NCBI GenBank assembly: GCA_001560895.1
Contig: CP014326.1
Coordinates: 1,748,001-1,812,000 of the forward strand
From: Streptococcus mitis
Lineage (GTDB): Bacteria > Bacillota > Bacilli > Lactobacillales > Streptococcaceae
Length of the DNA stretch: 64,000 nucleotides
Direction of reading: 5' to 3'
Shown: in pieces, positions 19,556-27,682 of the stretch
Numbering within the stretch: position 1 is the first letter of the stretch
Layout of the letters: each line of letters starts with the position of its first letter
Position numbers and translations under genes: made by a program
The notes under the pieces: model-generated
The model's input: the letters and a program-made list of their open reading frames with translations, nothing else
Database searches by the model: none
What the model was told of the DNA's origin: nothing

Positions 19556-19989
19556 TATTTCAAATCCTCCAAAAATTGATAAAGTTTCGTCAAACCTTTG
19601 CCCATAACCTCAGTTTCTTCCTTGCTCATACCGTCGATAATATTTTCAACCATGGCCTTATGGAAGCGTTTATGTAGTCTATGAACCAAGCGACCCTTCT
19701 TTGTCAAATGCAGATGCACCACACGACGATCCTGCTCTGAACGAATGCGTTCAATGTACCCCTTACGTTCGAGATTATTTAAACTCGTCGTAACAGTCCC
19801 AAGAGTCACCATCAACTCTTTTGACACTTGACTTGGCGTCACGTCTGGGAATTTTCCAATTACATCGATTGTATGGACTTCTTTGATGGAGATATCTTTG
19901 AAACGACTACCCCTCAAGCTAACTTCCTCGATGACGAGGACATTGTTAAATATAGATGTTAAATATTCATTAATTCGTTGGTAGTCCAA
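19555..19989 (-). CDS. fabT: Fatty acid synthesis repressor FabT (MarR family)
   Basis: 144 residues with the TTG start at 19989. An upstream in-frame ATG (20010) would place the strong AAGGAGGG site inside the gene; that site lies nine bases before the TTG, so the TTG is preferred and gives [15 protein letters not shown] after the initiator. Winged-helix MarR fold: [30 protein letters not shown] is the recognition-helix region. FabT with long-chain acyl-ACP represses fab genes except fabM in pneumococcus. It is placed after fabM and before fabH. Confidence 0.95.
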   Translation of the reverse strand: MDYQRINEYLTSIFNNVLVIEEVSLRGSRFKDISIKEVHTIDVIGKFPDVTPSQVSKELMVTLGTVTTSLNNLERKGYIERIRSEQDRRVVHLHLTKKGRLVHRLHKRFHKAMVENIIDGMSKEETEVMGKGLTKLYQFLEDLK

Positions 19990-20014
19990 TCTCTTTTCCC
20001 TCCTTTTCAAAAAA

Positions 20015-20030
20015 CTTTCACAATCAAAAC
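20015..20030 (-). promoter_or_regulatory. Possible FabT operator upstream of fabT
   Basis: Imperfect palindrome TTTTGATTGTGAAAG in the 91-base gap between fabM and fabT; a second partial match, AGTTTGATA, lies at about 20046-20054. This fits FabT autoregulation but is weaker than the fabK site. Confidence 0.45.
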
Positions 20031-20080
20031 ATTTGACAAAGGAATTATATCAAACTTCAAAGAATGGTGCAAGTATTTTC

Positions 20081-20866
20081 TTATTTTCCAGTAAATTTCG
20101 GTCTTCTTCTCTCCGAATGGGCCCGAACTCCTTCTTTGAAATCTTCTGTTTGGGCCAAGGAGTCCTGTAGGTTCAGTTCTAAAGCAGCATAATCTTGCCA
20201 ATCTTTAAATTGGCTCTCCCATACCAACTTCTTGATGGCTGCATAAGAATTAGCCGATCCGCGTCTCAATTTTTTAAGAAGCTGTTCTCTCGTCTTTTCA
20301 AGTTTATCAGCTTCACAGATGCGGTAAACAAGCCCCCACTCCAGAGCTTTTTCTGCTGTCAGAGCCTCTCCTGTCATGGCTAATTGAGCAGCACGCGTCA
20401 CACCAATACTTCGACTCAAGAGATGAATCCCACCTGCATCTGGAGCCAAACCAACGCCAACAAATGCTTGGATAAACTTAGCCTTATCCGTCGCCAGACA
20501 GAAGTCTGCAGCAACAGCCATATTCGCTGCGGCACCTGCAACAGCCCCATCAACCTCCATCAAGACAGGTTTAGCAATTTGCTTGATTTTATGAGAAATC
20601 GTATTGACCAATTCTGCGATTTTCGTCAATGATGGAATATTATCCTCATCCACTGCTCGCTTCATCTCTACCAAATCTCCTCCAACGGAGAAGACCTTTC
20701 CATTGGCATTAATTAAGATAAAATGCACAGCTGGATCCTTTTCTGCCAAAGTTAGTGCTTCTAAAATTTCCTCACACATAGGAATATGAAAACCATTTGC
20801 AACCTCAGGACGGTTTAAGGTAAGAATTGCCAAATCCTCTTCAAGCTGATAAATAATGTGCTCCAT
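20081..20866 (-). CDS. fabM: Trans-2, cis-3-decenoyl-ACP isomerase
   Basis: 261 residues, crotonase fold ([39 protein letters not shown] at about 106-125). In streptococci this enoyl-CoA-hydratase-like enzyme isomerises trans-2- to cis-3-decenoyl-ACP, the branch point for unsaturated fatty acids. The position directly before fabT supports FabM over a beta-oxidation enzyme. SD AAAGGAGTCCT precedes the ATG. It has its own promoter. Confidence 0.93.
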   Translation of the reverse strand: MEHIIYQLEEDLAILTLNRPEVANGFHIPMCEEILEALTLAEKDPAVHFILINANGKVFSVGGDLVEMKRAVDEDNIPSLTKIAELVNTISHKIKQIAKPVLMEVDGAVAGAAANMAVAADFCLATDKAKFIQAFVGVGLAPDAGGIHLLSRSIGVTRAAQLAMTGEALTAEKALEWGLVYRICEADKLEKTREQLLKKLRRGSANSYAAIKKLVWESQFKDWQDYAALELNLQDSLAQTEDFKEGVRAHSERRRPKFTGK

Positions 20867-20914
20867 CAGGACTCCTTTTTGTTTACTAAGAGTTTTAAAT
20901 TATTTTATTTCAAA

Positions 20915-20943
20915 AGTATATCTTTTTTAAAACTTGAAAGCAA
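20915..20943 (-). promoter_or_regulatory. Promoter of fabM
   Basis: -35 TTGCTT (20938-20943), 17-bp spacer and -10 TATACT (20915-20920) on the minus strand, 49 bases before the ATG. A hairpin with a T-run (20948-20979) lies just upstream. Confidence 0.65.
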
Positions 20944-20981
20944 GAAAAAATCGGCTAAAAGTGTCTCAGCCGATAAGAAAG
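20944..20981 (-). terminator. Terminator-like hairpin upstream of the fabM promoter
   Basis: Minus-strand ATCGGCT...AGCCGAT followed by TTTTTTC. No minus-strand gene lies to its right before serS, so it would stop antisense transcription from the aspartate kinase region and insulate fabM. Confidence 0.55.
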
Positions 20982-21017
20982 ACTCGCTTTATCCTAGAAA
21001 GCATCTCATTTTCTTCA

Positions 21018-21046
21018 TTGAAAAAAGGTTTTCTTTCTGCTATAAT
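21018..21046 (+). promoter_or_regulatory. Promoter of the aspartate kinase gene
   Basis: -35 TTGAAA (21018-21023), 17-bp spacer and -10 TATAAT (21041-21046) preceded by TGC (extended -10). Confidence 0.8.
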
Positions 21047-21075
21047 CGTATAAAATACTTACTTTAGGAGTTCTT

Positions 21076-22440
21076 ATGAAAGTTGTTAAATTTGGAGGTA
21101 GCTCTCTTGCCTCTGCTGGTCAATTAGAAAAAGTTTTAAAGATCGTTAAAAGCGATCCAGAACGCCGTTTTGTAGTTGTTTCTGCACCTGGGAAACGCAA
21201 TGCTGAAGATACCAAGGTTACGGATGCCTTGATTAAATACTACCGCGACTATGTTGCTGGTAATGATATTAGCAAGAGTCAAAGCTGGATTATAGATCGC
21301 TATGCTGCCATGGTTAGTGAATTGGGACTGAAACCAGCTGTTCTAGAGAAAATTTCAAAAAGCATTCGTGCCTTGGCCACTCTTCCTATTGAAGAAAATG
21401 AATTTCTCTACGATACTTTCCTAGCAGCGGGTGAAAACAACAATGCCAAATTGATTGCTGCCTATTTTAACCAAAACGGTATCGATGCACGCTATGTTCA
21501 CCCTCGAGAAGCTGGGATTGTGGTAACAAGTGAACCTGGCAACGCTCGCATCGTGCCATCAAGTTATGACAAGATTGAAGAATTGACAAATGCAAATGAA
21601 GTACTTGTCATTCCTGGTTTCTTTGGTGTTACTAAGGAAAATCAAATCTGTACCTTCTCACGTGGAGGATCAGACATTACAGGCTCTATCATTGCTGCAG
21701 GAGTTAAAGCTGACCTCTATGAAAACTTTACGGATGTTGATGGTATCTTTGCAGCTCATCCAGGAATTATCCACCAACCACACTCAATTCCTGAGTTAAC
21801 CTACCGTGAAATGCGTGAGTTGGCCTATGCAGGATTCTCAGTCCTTCATGACGAAGCCCTTCTTCCTGCCTACCGTGGAAAAATTCCTCTGGTTATCAAG
21901 AATACCAATAACCCTGACCACCCAGGTACTCGTATCGTTCTAAAACATAGTAGTGATGAATTCCCAGTAGTAGGAATTGCTGGTGACTCTGGTTTTGTCA
22001 GCATTAACATGTCTAAATACCTCATGAACCGTGAGGTTGGATTTGGTCGCAAGGTTCTGCAAATCCTTGAAGATCTCAACATCGGTTGGGAACATATGCC
22101 AACTGGTATCGACGATCTTTCAATCATTCTCCGTTCTCGCGAGCTAACTCCTATCAAGGAAGAAGAAATCCTACGTCAATTGGTTCAAAAAGCTGAAGTA
22201 GACCATGCAGAAATCGAACACGACCTTTCAATCATTATGATTGTTGGAGAAAAGATGAAGAGTCACATCGGAGTAACTGCTACTGCGACACGTGCTCTAT
22301 CTGAAAACAAAATCAACATCCAGATGATGTCTCAAGGTTCTAGTGAAGTTTCTATTATGTTCGTTGTCAATAAGGACCAAGAAAAAGCAGCTATTAAAGC
22401 CCTTTACAGTGCCTTTTTTGGCGAAAGTAAGGAAGACTAG
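21076..22440 (+). CDS. lysC: Aspartate kinase (monofunctional)
   Basis: 454 residues. The amino-acid-kinase domain starts MKVVKFGGSSLASAGQ (KFGGSS motif) and contains FSRGGSDITGS (about 195-205). Two C-terminal ACT domains follow (about 305-450; GVTATATRALSENKINIQMMSQGSSEVSIMF). It makes aspartyl phosphate, first step to lysine, threonine and methionine; the ACT domains imply feedback control by an end product. No homoserine dehydrogenase fusion. SD AGGAG precedes the ATG. The name lysC is by function; some annotations use thrA. Confidence 0.95.
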   Translation: MKVVKFGGSSLASAGQLEKVLKIVKSDPERRFVVVSAPGKRNAEDTKVTDALIKYYRDYVAGNDISKSQSWIIDRYAAMVSELGLKPAVLEKISKSIRALATLPIEENEFLYDTFLAAGENNNAKLIAAYFNQNGIDARYVHPREAGIVVTSEPGNARIVPSSYDKIEELTNANEVLVIPGFFGVTKENQICTFSRGGSDITGSIIAAGVKADLYENFTDVDGIFAAHPGIIHQPHSIPELTYREMRELAYAGFSVLHDEALLPAYRGKIPLVIKNTNNPDHPGTRIVLKHSSDEFPVVGIAGDSGFVSINMSKYLMNREVGFGRKVLQILEDLNIGWEHMPTGIDDLSIILRSRELTPIKEEEILRQLVQKAEVDHAEIEHDLSIIMIVGEKMKSHIGVTATATRALSENKINIQMMSQGSSEVSIMFVVNKDQEKAAIKALYSAFFGESKED

Positions 22441-22442
22441 AC

Positions 22443-22814
22443 ATGGCCCAATCTCTTAACAAAACAGTGCTTCTCAATACAACAGGCACCTCCTACCTCT
22501 CTATAGCTGGAAAAGTTGGGAAATTTCTTGTCGGAGATCAAGCTCTGGAATTTTACCCAGATGTCAATGTTGAACAATTTATCCAGATTCCTTGGAGCCA
22601 TATCAACCAAATTGGAGCTAATGTTACTGGTCGCAAAATCAGTCGCCACTTCGAAGTCTTTACAGACAGAGGAAAATTCCTCTTTGCCTCAAAAGACTCA
22701 GGTGCCATTCTTAAAATTGCTCGCGAAAAACTGGGCAATGACAAGGTCGTCAAACTTCCTACCCTGATTCAGACAATTAGCCAAAAATTTAAGAATCTAT
22801 TTGCAAAAAAGTAG
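22443..22814 (+). CDS. DUF956 family protein (ManO-like)
   Basis: 123 residues, matching the DUF956/ManO family: MAQSLNKTVLLNTTGTSYLSIAGKVGKFLVGDQALEFYP at the start and IPWSHINQIGANVTGRKISRHFEVFTDRG in the middle (a PH-like beta-rich fold). In other lactic acid bacteria the family is linked to mannose PTS operons, but no PTS genes are nearby here. It follows the aspartate kinase gene after two bases, so it is probably cotranscribed with it. Function not established. Confidence 0.8.
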   Translation: MAQSLNKTVLLNTTGTSYLSIAGKVGKFLVGDQALEFYPDVNVEQFIQIPWSHINQIGANVTGRKISRHFEVFTDRGKFLFASKDSGAILKIAREKLGNDKVVKLPTLIQTISQKFKNLFAKK

Positions 22815-22829
22815 AAACTTTAGTATAAT
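22801..22829 (+). promoter_or_regulatory. Promoter of the serS T-box transcript
   Basis: -35 TTGCAA (22801-22806), 17-bp spacer and -10 TATAAT (22824-22829). The -35 lies inside the last codons of the preceding gene. Confidence 0.8.
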
Positions 22830-22835
22830 CATAGC

Positions 22836-23011
22836 AACGGATAAGTAGGTTATCTTCTTCTTTCAGAAAGTCTGCGGGTGCTGCGAGCAGATAGGAGGGA
22901 TAGGTGAAATTCTACCGTTAGTAACAATTACATACACAATCAAGTGCACACCTGTGAAGTTGGATGGAACCGTGGCCCTGCCACTCCAACGCTTTGTCAG
23001 GTGTGTTTTTT
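22836..23011 (+). promoter_or_regulatory. T-box riboswitch controlling serS
   Basis: The leader holds AG-bulge-like AAGTAGGTTA, a distal loop with GGTGCTGCGAG, a specifier region in GGTGAAATTCTACC (probable Ser codon UCU), the T-box core TGGATGGAACCGTGG (22961-22975), and a terminator CACACCTG (22947-22954) ... CAGGTGTG (22998-23005) followed by six T. Uncharged tRNA(Ser) would stabilise the antiterminator and switch serS on. Confidence 0.93.
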
Positions 23012-23026
23012 CATAAAGGAGTTCTT

Positions 23027-24301
23027 ATGTTAGATATCAAACGCATTCGTACAGACTTTGATGCTGTCGCAGAAAAATTGGCTACACGTGGTGTAGATGC
23101 TGCTGTCTTAAATGAGATGAAAGAAATCGATGCTAAACGTCGTGACATCTTGGTCAAGGTTGAAACTCTCAAAGCAGAACGAAACACAGTTTCTGCTGAG
23201 ATTGCCCAAGCCAAACGCAACAAGGAAAATGCAGATGACAAGATTGCTGCCATGCAAAATCTATCTGCTGAAGTCAAAGCCTTGGATGCTGAATTGGCAG
23301 AAATCGATGCTAAATTGACAGAATTTACCACTACTCTTCCAAATATCCCAGCTGACAGCGTTCCTATTGGAGCTGATGAAGACGACAATGTGGAAGTTCG
23401 CCGTTGGGGGATTCCGCGCGAGTTTGACTTCGAACCAAAAGCCCACTGGGATCTTGGTGAAGACCTTGGCATTCTTGACTGGGAACGCGGTGGTAAAGTT
23501 ACGGGCGCTCGTTTCCTCTTCTATAAAGGCCTCGGTGCTCGTTTGGAACGTGCTATCTACAACTTTATGTTGGATGAGCATGGAAAAGAAGGCTATACTG
23601 AAGTCATCACGCCTTACATGGTTAACCATGATTCTATGTTTGGTACTGGTCAATATCCAAAATTCAAGGAAGACACTTTTGAACTCAGCGACAGCAATTA
23701 CGTCCTAATTCCTACAGCTGAAGTCCCTCTAACAAACTACTACCGTAATGAAATCCTTGACGGTAAAGACCTGCCGATTTACTTCACTGCTATGAGCCCA
23801 TCATTCCGTTCTGAGGCTGGTTCTGCTGGTCGTGATACTCGCGGCTTGATTCGTCTGCACCAATTCCACAAGGTTGAAATGGTTAAATTTGCCAAACCAG
23901 AAGAATCTTACGAAGAATTGGAAAAAATGACAGCCAACGCTGAAAATATCCTTCAAAAACTCAACCTTCCATACCGTGTCGTTGCCCTCTCTACTGGAGA
24001 TATGGGCTTCTCAGCTGCGAAAACTTACGACTTGGAAGTTTGGATTCCAGCGCAAAACAATTACCGTGAAATCTCAAGCTGTTCAAACACAGAAGATTTC
24101 CAAGCCCGTCGTGCCCAAATCCGTTACCGTGATGAAGCCGATGGCAAGGTGAAACTCCTTCACACCTTGAACGGTTCTGGACTTGCAGTTGGACGTACAG
24201 TGGCTGCAATTCTTGAAAACTACCAAAATGAAGATGGTTCTGTAACCATTCCAGAAGCACTTCGTCCATACATGGGTGGAGCTGAAGTTATCAAACCATA
24301 A
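23027..24301 (+). CDS. serS: Serine--tRNA ligase
   Basis: 424 residues. The start is ATG 23027 with SD AAAGGAG; a longer open frame runs back into the T-box but has no ribosome site. The N-terminal antiparallel coiled coil (about 25-105) binds the long variable arm of tRNA(Ser). The class II catalytic core has motif 2 at [24 protein letters not shown] and motif 3 with [19 protein letters not shown] near 383-401. Controlled by the upstream T-box. Confidence 0.98.
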   Translation: MLDIKRIRTDFDAVAEKLATRGVDAAVLNEMKEIDAKRRDILVKVETLKAERNTVSAEIAQAKRNKENADDKIAAMQNLSAEVKALDAELAEIDAKLTEFTTTLPNIPADSVPIGADEDDNVEVRRWGIPREFDFEPKAHWDLGEDLGILDWERGGKVTGARFLFYKGLGARLERAIYNFMLDEHGKEGYTEVITPYMVNHDSMFGTGQYPKFKEDTFELSDSNYVLIPTAEVPLTNYYRNEILDGKDLPIYFTAMSPSFRSEAGSAGRDTRGLIRLHQFHKVEMVKFAKPEESYEELEKMTANAENILQKLNLPYRVVALSTGDMGFSAAKTYDLEVWIPAQNNYREISSCSNTEDFQARRAQIRYRDEADGKVKLLHTLNGSGLAVGRTVAAILENYQNEDGSVTIPEALRPYMGGAEVIKP

Positions 24302-24306
24302 AAAAT

Positions 24307-24338
24307 AAGGTTTAGCTATTTCTAGCTAGACCTTTTTT
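24307..24338 (+). terminator. Terminator of serS, overlapping the end of the convergent gene
   Basis: Hairpin AAGGTTTAGCTA-TTTC-TAGCTAGACCTT then a T-run. The stop codon of the convergent transporter gene (24326-24328) lies inside it. Confidence 0.8.
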
Positions 24339-25225
24339 CGTAACCAAATCAAGTAAACGCCTAATACAAAGAATAAAATAGTTAGGCATATAACAGTTTC
24401 AGCCAATACCAGATAATCCAGAAATGGAAGTTTCAAGATTCCCTGAGCCATCTTGAGCGAGGTAGCCGTGATAATGGTTGGGAAGGTGAGGGCTGAGAAG
24501 GCTGGTTGAAAGCCTTGTTTTAAAATATTGGGCAGGCGAGTTAAAACAAAGAAAAAGAAGGATTGAGAAGCCAAAATCATGGCAATCAAGAGCCAAGTCG
24601 GTAGGCTGGCTCCTCCAACTCGAACCAGGGAAGCCAAGAGCAGAGAGAAAGGAGCACAGTAGATTCCTTCTTGCCCAAGCAAGGCTACTGGTAGTGGATG
24701 TTGCTTTAAATCACTATAAATAAGGGGATAGAGATAGAAGGTCAAGACAAAACCAAAACTCAAGGTCGCATAGGCAATCTCGATAATGCCTACCAGAGGA
24801 TAAGTCAAGGCAGCCACTGCTATCCCCACATAGAGAACCGTCCAGCTAGGAGTCGCATGAACCCTCCGACCCGGACAAGCAAATTTGACGGTAAAAGCAG
24901 CAATCAAGGCCAAATCCAAGAGAAATGAAAACCACCAGAGCCCATGCGCTACCAGAGGAAGATGAGGAAAAACGCGAAAGACATAGGTCGATAAAATCAT
25001 TCCAGCCATAGGAAAAGTGGCCATTCCTGACAAAAGAGGAGGCTTGGTCAATTCTTGCTTGGTTTCTTTCCAATTAAACAGATGCAGAATTAAAAAGTAA
25101 ACCCACAAAATCAAACCTGACAAACTCAGTATATGTGACAGAACTGGCAACATATCTAAAACGAGATTCCCAGCTCCTGCCAAACCTAACAAACAACCAG
25201 AAAATACTAAGGGGAGTTTTTTCAT
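24326..25225 (-). CDS. TDT family transporter (tellurite-resistance/dicarboxylate, SLAC1-like)
   Basis: 299 residues with about ten hydrophobic segments throughout. The start is taken at 25225, where GGAGG sits five bases before the ATG; an upstream ATG at 25237 would place that site inside the gene. The sequence pattern (SGCLLGLAGAGN at the start; GMATFPMAGMILSTYVF) fits the voltage-dependent anion channel/TDT family. Older pneumococcal annotations call this type of protein an exfoliative toxin, which is not supported. Substrate unknown. Monocistronic, convergent with serS. Confidence 0.8.
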   Translation of the reverse strand: MKKLPLVFSGCLLGLAGAGNLVLDMLPVLSHILSLSGLILWVYFLILHLFNWKETKQELTKPPLLSGMATFPMAGMILSTYVFRVFPHLPLVAHGLWWFSFLLDLALIAAFTVKFACPGRRVHATPSWTVLYVGIAVAALTYPLVGIIEIAYATLSFGFVLTFYLYPLIYSDLKQHPLPVALLGQEGIYCAPFSLLLASLVRVGGASLPTWLLIAMILASQSFFFFVLTRLPNILKQGFQPAFSALTFPTIITATSLKMAQGILKLPFLDYLVLAETVICLTILFFVLGVYLIWLRKKV

Positions 25226-25285
25226 CCTAACCTCCAATAATCATGTTAGTTTCAGTATAGCATAAAAGCGCTTAAATGAGGACTT

Positions 25286-25324
25286 AAAAAAACGAAGTCC
25301 GTGGATTTCAGACTTCATTTTTTG
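25286..25324. terminator. Terminator between the AhpD-like and TDT genes
   Basis: GAAGTC...GACTTC hairpin with T-runs on both strands, just downstream of the AhpD-like gene (minus strand). Confidence 0.7.
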
Positions 25325-25336
25325 ATCAGATATAAA

Positions 25337-25885
25337 TTAAGCATAAGGTTGCAATTCTGGGTTAATTGGGGTATTGGCTAGATTGTTAGCATAGTTACAG
25401 AGGCTTGCTAGGCTGACACCAAGAACCACATCCAAGGCATTTTGTTGGCTGTAGCCAGCTTCTAAAAACTCAGCTAAGGCTTCATCTCCTACACGCCCCT
25501 TGGTATTGATAACTGCCAAGGTAAACTTAGCTAGGGTGTCCAATTTGGGATCTGTTTCAATCGGAGTACGATTGCGAAGGGCTTGAAGCAGGTCATCATT
25601 CATCTGGATTTGTTTGATGGAAAAAGCTGTGTGACCTGCGACGCAGAAGGCACAACCATTAGTTACGGCTGCCGTGATTTGCACCACTTCGCGCTCAACA
25701 GGTGTCAGGCTATTGCGACGGTTGATAGCTCCGACAGTTCTGTAAGCTTCTAAGGCAGTTGGGGCATTTGCCAAGAGACCGATTAGGTTGGGAATATAGC
25801 CATTGTTATCTTTTTGCACCGTTTCAAGAACTTCTTTTACTTCTGCTGGTGCTGATTCTACTGTATGGATTGTAAATGTTGTCAT
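25337..25885 (-). CDS. Carboxymuconolactone decarboxylase/AhpD-like protein
   Basis: 182 residues from the ATG at 25885 (MTTFTIHT); adjacent ATG 25888 and a farther one at 25903 also fit, with AGAGG placed best for the chosen pair. The CMD fold carries the redox motif CAFCVAGH (about 82-89), with a conserved Glu and His around it as in AhpD and YurZ-type peroxidase-related proteins. Probable thiol-dependent peroxide or disulfide chemistry in the cytoplasm; partner unknown. Single gene between terminators. Confidence 0.85.
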   Translation of the reverse strand: MTTFTIHTVESAPAEVKEVLETVQKDNNGYIPNLIGLLANAPTALEAYRTVGAINRRNSLTPVEREVVQITAAVTNGCAFCVAGHTAFSIKQIQMNDDLLQALRNRTPIETDPKLDTLAKFTLAVINTKGRVGDEALAEFLEAGYSQQNALDVVLGVSLASLCNYANNLANTPINPELQPYA

Positions 25886-25987
25886 CATAAAACCTCTTTT
25901 CATTTTGTTGAAACCTAGTCTATCACAGATTCTATACCTTGTATAATATATATTTTAAATTGCACTGATAAAAATTCTTTATGAAAG

Positions 25988-26012
25988 TAAAAAAACCACA
26001 CAATCTGTGTGA
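25988..26012 (-). terminator. Terminator of the Na+/amino-acid symporter gene
   Basis: Minus-strand CACACA-GAT-TGTGTG followed by GTTTTTTT. Confidence 0.8.
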
Positions 26013-26017
26013 TTTCA

Positions 26018-27340
26018 TTATTTATCAAAATACTTTTTAGTCTCAGCAATGACGACTGGTGATAAAACTAAGAGGGCAATCAAGTTTGGCAGAGCCATCA
26101 AGGCATTGACGATATCTGCGATAATCCAAACCATATCCAACTCGATAAATCCTCCCAACAAGACCATGAGCACAAAGACCACACGGTAGAGCCAGATGAA
26201 ACGAACACCAAAGAGGAACTCGAAACAGCGTTCTCCATAGTAGTTCCAACCTAGAATCGTTGTAAAGGCAAAGAGTACAAGGAAAATGGTCAAGAGGGCA
26301 GGCCCAAAGTGTGAAAAGACTGTTGAAAAGGCTGACTGAGTCAAGGCAACCCCATTTAAGTCACCACTCCAAACTCCAGTCACCAAGATGGTCAAACCAG
26401 TCAGAGTACAGATGATGAGGGTATCAATAAAGGTTCCTGTCATGGAAATCAAGCCTTGCTCTACTGGTTCATTTGTCTTAGCCGCAGCAGCTGCAATGGG
26501 AGCAGAACCTAGACCAGATTCGTTTGAGAAGACACCACGCGCCACACCATTTTGGATAGCCATCCGAATGCTAGCACCAGCAAATCCACCTACCGCAGCA
26601 ACAGGACTAAAGGCTGATGTCAATATTAAAGCGATTGTAGCTGGGAGTTTCCCGATATTAAAGAAAATAACTGTAAGAGTTCCTAGAATATAGATGATAG
26701 CCATAAAAGGAACAACGGTAGTTGAAACCTTAGAGATGGACTTGAGTCCACCAAAGACTGCAATCGCTACAAATACAGACAAAATAAGAGCTGTGATGGC
26801 TGGAGAAATAGCCGTTGTATTTTGGATAGACTCTGTAATCGAGTTGACTTGGGTGAAGGTTCCGATTCCCAACAAAGCTACTAAGACACCTGCGATAGCA
26901 AAGAAGATAGCAAGTGGTCGCCACTTTTCTCCCATCCCTAGAAGGATATAATGCATTGGTCCTCCCGCTACTGCACCATGGTCGTCCTTAGTGCGGTATT
27001 TGATTGCCAAGAGTCCTTCCGCATACTTGGTAGCCATGCCAAAGAAAGCGGCCATCCACATCCAAAAAAGGGCTCCTGGGCCACCAACCTTGATAGCCGT
27101 TGCCACCCCGATAATATTTCCCGTACCAACTGTGGCTGCTAGAGCTGTGCATAGTGCCGCAAAACTGGATACATCCCCATGCCCCTTGTCCTTGGTAAAA
27201 ATAAGCTGGAAGGCTTTGGACAGACGCAAAACTTGCAAGAGTCCTAGACGAGCAGTGAGGTAAATCCCTGTTCCGACCAATAAAATCAAGAGGGGAGGTC
27301 CCCAAGCAAAAGCATCGATTGATTTAAGCAATTCTAACAT
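26018..27340 (-). CDS. Sodium:alanine/glycine symporter (AGCS family)
   Basis: 440 residues, about eleven membrane segments. AGCS signatures are visible: GTGNIIGVATAIKVGGPGALFWMWMAAFFGMATKYAEGLLAIKYR (about 72-116), and GVFSNESGLGSAPIAAAAA further on. It imports alanine or glycine with Na+. The upstream glycine riboswitch argues for glycine as a physiological substrate. SD GGAGAA precedes the ATG. Confidence 0.93.
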   Translation of the reverse strand: MLELLKSIDAFAWGPPLLILLVGTGIYLTARLGLLQVLRLSKAFQLIFTKDKGHGDVSSFAALCTALAATVGTGNIIGVATAIKVGGPGALFWMWMAAFFGMATKYAEGLLAIKYRTKDDHGAVAGGPMHYILLGMGEKWRPLAIFFAIAGVLVALLGIGTFTQVNSITESIQNTTAISPAITALILSVFVAIAVFGGLKSISKVSTTVVPFMAIIYILGTLTVIFFNIGKLPATIALILTSAFSPVAAVGGFAGASIRMAIQNGVARGVFSNESGLGSAPIAAAAAKTNEPVEQGLISMTGTFIDTLIICTLTGLTILVTGVWSGDLNGVALTQSAFSTVFSHFGPALLTIFLVLFAFTTILGWNYYGERCFEFLFGVRFIWLYRVVFVLMVLLGGFIELDMVWIIADIVNALMALPNLIALLVLSPVVIAETKKYFDK

Positions 27341-27363
27341 TCTATTCTCCTATCTTTTCAACC

Positions 27364-27520
27364 CCAAAAGAAAGAGCACATGCAAGATACATGTACTCTG
27401 GAATGCTTAGATAAATGCTAAAAAGCGGTCTATCCTAGCTCTGTCCTTTTACCTGAGAGTTTGAGCAGTTGCCTGCCTTGCCCCTTCGGTGCCTTTACGG
27501 TCTCTCCAGAGTTCCGTCCA
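27364..27520 (-). promoter_or_regulatory. Glycine riboswitch with terminator, upstream of the symporter gene
   Basis: The minus strand reads ACTCTGGAGAGACCG, then CACCGAAGGGGCAAGG, AACTCTCAGGTAAAAGGACAGAG: the conserved single glycine aptamer core (about 27432-27520). Downstream, AGAGTACATG...CATGTGCTCT followed by TTCTTTT is a terminator (27364-27399). CCAGAGT at the foot of the terminator can pair with ACTCTGG of P1, so glycine binding (P1 formed) should free the terminator: an OFF switch. Confidence 0.92.
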
Positions 27521-27682
27521 TTTACAGTCATGGAAAATCAAACGATTCACCACTTCTATTAAACTTCATTCGGTGTTGGTATTTAATTGATTCTTATTCT
27601 ACAAAAAATGTTGGCTTTTGTCAATGTGTTTATTAGTAAAAATTAGTTCAACAGTTTTTACTGTATAAAGCCCGTAATACTT

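Noticed and set aside
22964..23026. N-terminal extension of serS
   Set aside because: The extra codons are the T-box antiterminator/terminator region, without an SD.
24326..25225. Exfoliative toxin
   Set aside because: The protein is an integral membrane transporter with about ten hydrophobic segments and lacks any trypsin-like motif.
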